DNA from: Anisus vortex | Lineage: Eukaryota; Mollusca; Gastropoda; Planorbidae | DNA: 64,000 bases | Direction: 5' to 3' | NCBI GenBank assembly: GCA_949126835.1 | Contig: OX421500.1 | Coordinates: 26,292,731 to 26,356,730 of the forward strand | Shown: one piece after another, positions 58,234 through 64,000 of the stretch | Numbering within the stretch: the stretch's first letter is position 1 | Layout of the letters: the number at the start of each line of letters is the position of its first letter | Position numbers and translations under genes: made by a program | Notes under the pieces: model-generated | Databases searched by the model: none | Told to the model about the DNA's origin: nothing | The model's input: the letters and a program-made list of their open reading frames with translations, nothing else

Positions 58234-58847
58234 CTAAAACATTGGTTTAACACCAAACATGTCTCTGAGTCTATTAAATCGGAACTGCGACAGTCCCTTT
58301 GTTAGAATATCTGCTATCAATTCATCTGTTTGACAGTATTTGAGAGTCACAGTCTTATTTTCTATCTGCTCCCTGATGAAATGGTATTTGATGTCAACAT
58401 GTTTTGCTCTGCCATGGAATTTCGGATGGTTAGCCATGGCCATAGCTGACTGATTGTCCTAAAAAATAACAGTGGCAACATTTGGGTCACACATCAATCC
58501 AGACGTTAGTTGTCTCAACCAAAGTGCCTCTTGTGCTGCACTTGAAAGTGCCATATGTCACGATTCTGGAATTAAATCGTAACCTTATTAGCGCTCATGG
58601 ATAGATCATAGCGCAGAAGTAGTGTAGAACTAGAAACATAGGTTAGCGTAGAGTTAGATTAGGGAGTAGAAAGTAGCCTGACGCCATTACCTCTTTCCCT
58701 CTTCTCACGCAATAGGAACACCCCAACCACCCCTTCTCCTCACCTCTCTACACTTTCTCATTCCCGTATTCAGAGTTGCTACTTGATTCAGCCAATTGGT
58801 ATTACACTATTTGTATGTGTGATTGTATGTGTGTGTATTCTTTAATG

Positions 58848-58890
<43 letters not shown>

Positions 58891-61800
58891 ATGCTGTCAA
58901 TTATGATTCATGTTGTATTTTGATAGTACTACTCATTTATTTTGCTAAACTCAGCACACACGTAGACACCCCCATCCACTGCCACACCTTTTTCATTATC
59001 TCCCCTCTTCGCCCCCTACTCAGCGCCCGTGGGCATAACCCTTTATCCACTCGAAGTAGTGACATCTGGAGCGAAGCGTCTCGCACATACGTAAGCACCT
59101 TGGGCCGCACTCGACCAGAACCAATAGAGACAGGTACATCAAGGGAAATAAGTCATTATCTTATCCTTTGTATCCCCGTATACGTCTACCCACCCCCCCC
59201 CCTTTTTCCCTGGGCCCCACCCCGCAAAAGTCGGCGGTACTAATTGCTCGCCTACACCCACCCCTAATTTTCCCCCCCAATAGTCAATCTTCTATGCAAG
59301 TATATTTCAAACCAGCCAACCAGAACATATGTAATTCTAAACTAATGTAGCTATCCAATCAAATTGACCACTGATCACGTGACTAAAATGCACGAAAGCG
59401 GGCTTAACTAGTTTTAGGACACTTTAGCTCAAGCGTGAGGCGGAGAAGGTTGTTCGATTCTAGCCTCCACTTATTCAGTTGTTCCATAGGATATACCGCC
59501 TGCATGTGTATAGATAGATATTTTGTCAGTCTAAGTATTTTCATGAACACAGCTACGGTTGCCTAATGTTTTGGATAACCTAGCAGTACCATGTGTTGAG
59601 TGTTAACTGAAGCCTGTGCAAATTCATATATGTATCTTGCCATTGAGTGAAGAATTGAAATGATAATAAACACCTGAACTTAACCAACGATTTATTTGCC
59701 TACTTAGAACTATCTGTGTGTCCGTCATAATATCTAACGAGCCAAGAGAGAAATAATAATTATTCCAGGGCGATTCCAGTCACGGTAATTCATACCCCAA
59801 GACGACCTGCCACTACTACCCCACTCACCTACGACTCCGCACCCCTCTCATCGCCCAACTTCTGCCAGGTTGATGTCCTAATCCTAAACACATCCTGACA
59901 CCATATACTCAGCTTCTGCTGTGGACAGAGCCACACATGACTGTTTCTTACTTCTCCAACTTATAGGTCCACTACCCATAAGAAACACATAGCCAGATGT
60001 AGACTTTCGATCATCAATGTCACCGGCCCAGTCTGCATCACAGTAACCAACAAATTCATTAGAGTCATTGTTGTGGTACACTAGTCCATAATTCTGTGTG
60101 CCTTGTAGGTATCTTAGAATTCGTTTTACTGCCGTCCAGTGTTGTTCTGATGGGTGAGCACAGAATTTAGCTACATTACTCACAGCATAAGTAATGTCAG
60201 GTCTAGTCCAAGTTGACAAATACAGTAGACTACCCACTGCTGATTGGTAAAGTCCCTGATCAAATGAACTACTTTCTTCTTCCTCTTTTCTCAATTTTAC
60301 ACCGGAGTCCGTTGGAGTTGATACAGGTTTAGAATTAAGCATTCCAAATCTCTCAAGAACTTTGCTTGTATAACCTGGCTGTCCAAGCCAGATACCATCT
60401 TTCTTTCGAGTGAACATCACACCCAAAAAGGATTTTAATTCACCAAGATCCTTTGTGTCAAATTTTGAAGAAACAGCCTTTTTGACACTTGTTAGAATTG
60501 TATTGTTCCTAGCAGCCAATATGATGTCATCAACATATACTGCGATGATAACCATCTCTCCTTCTGCAGTTGTATATACACAGGGTTCACTTGATGACTG
60601 CTTGAAACCAAGATCTTTCAGATGGTTATCAAGCACTGAGTTCCAACATCGGGGAGATTGCTTTAGTCCATAGAGACTTTTCTTTAATTTACAAACAAGG
60701 TTTTCCTTTCCTTGTTCAACAAACCCTTCTGGTTGTTTCATGTATACTTGTTCCTCTAACACTCCGTTTAGAAAAGCTGTGGTCACATCCATTTGATGCA
60801 ACTGTAGATTGTATTTGGCAGTTATAGCAATGACTGTGCGCACAGACTCGGGTCTAACGACTGGGCTGAATGTTTCATCATAGTCCAGACCATATTTCTG
60901 TGAGAAACCCTGCGCAACCAACCGAGCTTTATGTCTCAAAGTTTGTCCCTCAGCATTTACTTTGATCTTAAAGACCCACTTGCTTCCTATAGCCTATCGA
61001 CCTTCTGGCAGTTCTACTAAGTCCCAGACTTCATTTTCTTGGAGCGATTTAATTTCATTCTCCATTGCCACTGACCATTGAGACTGGTGTGAGCTTGTCA
61101 TAGCTTGTCTCACCGTACTGGGTTCTTCTAGATCACGAGTCAAGTTCACCCATTCACCATATTGATTTGGTGGGCGTGTTGATCTCACTGGTCTATTGGC
61201 ATCTGGTTGCTCATCTGGTTCACGAACACGTGTCTCATAAGGATCATCAACTTGATTCACTTCTCCATCGATATCATTTTCAATAAAGTCCAGTGGCACA
61301 TATGTTGGCTTCTGAGGAGTATCCGTCTCCTTCTCAAAACCAAACCTGCATTCATTAAACAGAACGTCTCGGCTGTAAATTACTTTATCAGTCTTCAGGT
61401 TGTATAGGCGATAACCCTTGACATCTGTTCCGTACCCTAGAAAAATGCATTTTTGTGCCTTTGCATCGAATTTTTGTCTTTTATCTTTTGGAATGTGAGC
61501 ATATGCAACACATCCAAACACTCGCAAGTGATCAACACTAGGTTTGTTACCAGTTAACACCTCATAAGGGGTAGTACCCTGAAGAGCCTTAACAGGACTT
61601 CGATTCTGCAGATATACAGCTGTTGACACTGCTTCTGCCCAGAATGTTCGTGGCAACTTTGCTTCAGCTAGCATGGCACGTGCTGCTTCAACAATTGTCC
61701 TGTTCTTCCTCTCTGCTACTCCATTTTGTTCTGGTGTTTTTGGAACAGTCAGTTCATGGCGGATCCCCTCTTTCTTTAAATAACTTTCAAATTCTTTGGA

Positions 61801-62589
61801 AGTAAACTCTCCTCCATTATCAGTGCGTAGGACCTTGAGTTGTTTCTCATATGACTTTTCAACCATTGCTTTCCACTCAATGAAACACTTGAAAACATCA
61901 TCTTTGTGCTTTAGAAGATAAACCCAAGTATAGCGACTGCAATCATCAATAAAGGTGAGAAAATATTGAGCTCCGCCAAGAGATTGTGTGCTTGTCTTCC
62001 CGCACACGTCACTGTGGACCAGATCAAGAATATTATTGCTCACCTTTCCACTAGACTGAAATTTGGCCCTGTGATGTTTGCCTTTTGCACATGCTTCACA
62101 CAGATCTCTATCTGTCAACTCATCATAATCAAGTCCATCAACTTGTTTTCCTACAGCCAACTTTCTGAGATTTTGAAAACCTAGATGTCCATAGCGTCTA
62201 TGCCACAGTTCCTCGCTTTTTTCTAGATCTCCTTTTGCTGTATTACAATGATGCTGATTTTCATAGTGACACAGATAGTACAGACCACCTGAATGCACTC
62301 CTTGTGCTAGCAGTTTACCTTCAGTATCTTTTATAGTACATCCTTGGTAATTAAACTCGACTCTTTTTCCAGCCTCAGTTGCATGATCTACACTAAAAAG
62401 GTTATACTTTAGTTCAGGCACATAGAGTACGTCATGCAACTTGCACACCTTGTGTTTCATACCAGGTAACTTCATTTTAAGTTTGACAATGCCACGTGCA
62501 TGTGCAGTCAAATTTCGTCCATCGCCAAGTCCAATATTTAGAGGCTCTTCCAAGTTTGACAACTCTATAAATTCTGATTTTTGCAGCAC
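58234..62589 (-). pseudogene. copia pol (integrase, reverse transcriptase, RNase H), broken
   Basis: 62589-60994 encodes the end of protease, the integrase zinc finger (HRRYGHLG ... CEAC) and the catalytic core: Asp in FIDDCSRYTW, Asp in LRTDNGGEF and Glu in PEQNGVAERKN. An in-frame TAG at about 60994 follows ELPEGR. The frame then continues with the reverse transcriptase (KARLVAQGF, MDVTTAFLNG, YVDDI) and RNase H (CDADWAGD, KSTSGYVF, STAEAEYM) until 59906, where a foreign insertion cuts it. It resumes at 58550 with SSAAQEALWLRQL, meets another stop before DNQSAM, and ends with HFIREQIE and DILTKG at 58234. All active-site motifs remain visible, so decay is recent. Confidence 0.92.
58556..59900 (+). 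mobile_element. Solo-LTR-like insertion in copia RNase H, 1345 bp
   Basis: The insert starts TGTCACGATTCTGG and ends ACATCCTGACA, so its ends are TG...CA with a short inverted repeat TGTCA/TGACA. It is flanked by a perfect 5-bp duplication CCATA (58551-58555 and 59901-59905). It has no coding capacity, a (TA)n tract at about 58850-58886, and AATAAA at about 59663 in plus orientation. The pattern fits a solo LTR of a Gypsy- or BEL-type element, although a non-autonomous LTR element cannot be excluded. Confidence 0.72.
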
Positions 62590-63455
62590 ATATGACTCGT
62601 TGCGCCTGAGTCAACAACCCAATTTTCATCATCACTGACTGTAGTAGTTAAAGCATGTCGCACTAACAGTCCAATGCTTTCATCACCTGAGTCAGAGTCT
62701 CTCCTAGCTTTAGCATCAGTGGGATGTGCCCTATGTTGCCAGTGTTTGCTTGTTTCTTGTCTTTTTAGTTCAGGACAATCTCGTTTTATGTGTCCATTCC
62801 TCTTACACTGATAACACTGAGGACCTTTCTTGGTTTTCTTCTCTTTTGACACGAGTGCTTTACTTGGTTCTTTTTCTCTTCGCTGTGATATCTTCCTCTC
62901 TTCATGAAGCAATCTCTCAGTTACAAGTTCCATCTTTGGAACTTCTGAGCAAGCCTCAAGAGCAGTTACCAACATATTGTAAGAATCAGGAAGGCTAGCA
63001 AGTAGGTGAACCACTCTGTCCTCTTCATCAACGGCGTCTCCTACCACTGCAAGCTCATTGAAAATCTCTGTTAAAGTTTTAACATTTTCATGCACAGAGT
63101 CCCCATCTTTCATTCTAAGTGTCAATAATCTTCTTCTTAGAGCCAGTCTGTTGGCCCATGTTTTCTTTTGAAACTGATCCCTTAGTTTTTCCCATACAAT
63201 CTTAGGTTCAACTGGATTCCCGATTATATACAACAGTGAAGGGTCCAATGCCAAAACAATAATAACCAAAGCCTTGTCTCTCCTTGCATTAAATTTTGCA
63301 ACCTTTTCAGACTCTTCTTCACCGGGTACAACTTCAGAACCAGTTACAATACCCCAGAGTCCATCTTTCATCAATGCCATCTGGCACTGAATCTTCCAGG
63401 TTGAATAATTTGAACCAACAAGAGGAATAATAATGCTTGTATTCATATTTGACAT
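62565..63455 (-). CDS. copia gag with zinc knuckle and start of protease
   Basis: An intact 296-codon ORF starts MSNMNTSIIIPLVGSNYSTW, the usual copia gag opening in which the LxGxNYxxW motif lies near the N-terminus. A capsid-like helical region follows, then a CCHC zinc knuckle CYQCKRNGHIKRDC at about residues 217-230. It ends within the protease, whose active site DSGATSHM is at about residues 282-289. Just past it the frame shifts relative to pol (the pol frame overlaps from 62589), which in copia elements is normally continuous, so a one- or two-base indel is likely. Function: RNA-packaging capsid of the retrotransposon particle. Confidence 0.92.
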   Translation of the reverse strand: MSNMNTSIIIPLVGSNYSTWKIQCQMALMKDGLWGIVTGSEVVPGEEESEKVAKFNARRDKALVIIVLALDPSLLYIIGNPVEPKIVWEKLRDQFQKKTWANRLALRRRLLTLRMKDGDSVHENVKTLTEIFNELAVVGDAVDEEDRVVHLLASLPDSYNMLVTALEACSEVPKMELVTERLLHEERKISQRREKEPSKALVSKEKKTKKGPQCYQCKRNGHIKRDCPELKRQETSKHWQHRAHPTDAKARRDSDSGDESIGLLVRHALTTTVSDDENWVVDSGATSHMCCKNQNL

Positions 63456-63714
63456 TCTTAATAATTCTTATGTCTTAATCAAGTTGATATTGACAACAAT
63501 AAATATTCTTTTCTTCAGCCCTCACAGTATTTATAAATCTATTGGTTCCAGTAGGCTATATAAGTTAATTCACAATCACAATCAGTTCAAAACTAACTAT
63601 CGACATTAGGTTAGACTTAGAATTAGACTTAGACTTAATCAGTCAGTAGTCTATCAGAATAAAACGTTAATTATCACTTTTACAGATAATACATTGACAC
63701 AGCGCTAAATCGTC

Positions 63715-63728
63715 CTGGGCCCATAACC
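63715..63728 (-). other. Primer-binding site, initiator tRNA-Met half
   Basis: On the - strand GGTTATGGGCCCAG immediately follows the 5' LTR. Its complement CTGGGCCCATAACC is the anticodon stem-loop of eukaryotic initiator tRNA-Met, so priming uses an internal tRNA fragment as known for Drosophila copia, rather than the tRNA 3' end. Confidence 0.85.
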
Positions 63729-63924
63729 TGTTGAAATATTATACTTGTAATGTATTTCTTTTAAGAAACAATCAATTCAGTTTAATAAAACGTTTTATTG
63801 TCGACAGACTTTTTGACAAAACACAAGGAGATTTTTAATACACACATAAAACAAAAGAGTTGTAGTGAAAACAATATTAGTCTAATAGTCTAATGATCAT
63901 TTCGTATTTTTGACATTTTTATCA
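63729..63924 (-). repeat. copia 5' LTR
   Basis: 196 bp, ends TG...CA, matches the 58003 LTR except for about three bases. Transcription of the element would start here and run toward lower coordinates. Confidence 0.93.
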
Positions 63925-64000
63925 AAAGGTGAGGCATAAGTCAGTAAAGAATTATTCTTAGACTGTCTCACAAGCTTGCAGGTCTTCTTATAATAATAAT

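Larger units (their letters stand above)
58003..63924 (-). mobile_element. Ty1/copia LTR retrotransposon, complete but inactive
   Basis: Two 196-bp LTRs (58003-58198 and 63729-63924) bound the element, and a perfect 5-bp target duplication AAAGG (57998-58002 and 63925-63929) flanks it. The order on the - strand is gag, protease, integrase, reverse transcriptase, RNase H; integrase before reverse transcriptase is diagnostic of copia. The LTRs differ at only about three positions, so insertion is fairly recent. Defects: a frameshift at the protease, two in-frame stops in pol, and a 1345-bp insertion in RNase H. The net length without that insertion is about 4.6 kb, normal for a small copia element. 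Confidence 0.95.

Overview
This is animal nuclear DNA: AT-rich, with spliced genes using GT..AG introns, tRNA-derived SINEs, MITEs, an LTR retrotransposon and many minisatellites. There are no operons or bacterial signals. The gene content and the very frequent TAGGCCTA-type motif fit a gastropod mollusc (freshwater heterobranch snail), but that assignment is an inference.

Region 1-22 kb (+ strand): one complete gene, an orthologue of YEATS2, a histone-acyl-reading subunit of the ATAC acetyltransferase complex. I could join 18 coding exons (882 to 22020) with consistent phases into a 1198-codon frame: N-terminal coiled coil, YEATS domain, long low-complexity middle, Trp-rich segment and C-terminal histone-fold-like segment. 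Its introns hold two TTAA-flanked MITEs, other MITEs, SINEs, a LINE remnant and several large minisatellites.

Region 22-34 kb: a 17-bp satellite-like array just past the YEATS2 end, a hAT-type transposon with a perfect 8-bp target duplication, a 21-bp array, and a three-exon EF-hand gene on the - strand (33999 down to 27815), convergent with YEATS2.

Region 34-58 kb: no convincing gene. It holds SINEs, several hAT-like and other inverted-repeat elements, a second larger hAT relative of the 23-kb one, and tandem arrays. A THAP-like ORF fragment and an exon-like ORF inside a foldback element are the only coding hints.

Region 58-64 kb (- strand): a complete but broken Ty1/copia retrotransposon (196-bp LTRs, 5-bp target duplication, initiator-tRNA-Met primer site). 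Its RNase H region is split by a 1345-bp solo-LTR-like insertion.

The most unusual signal is that tandem arrays repeatedly sit on exon-intron boundaries. In YEATS2, arrays start at or include the 5' splice sites of introns 4, 13, 15 and 16; in intron 13 the donor itself is copied some 70-80 times. In the EF-hand gene the 3' splice site of intron 2 is copied seven times at exactly 45-bp spacing, so every copy is in frame.
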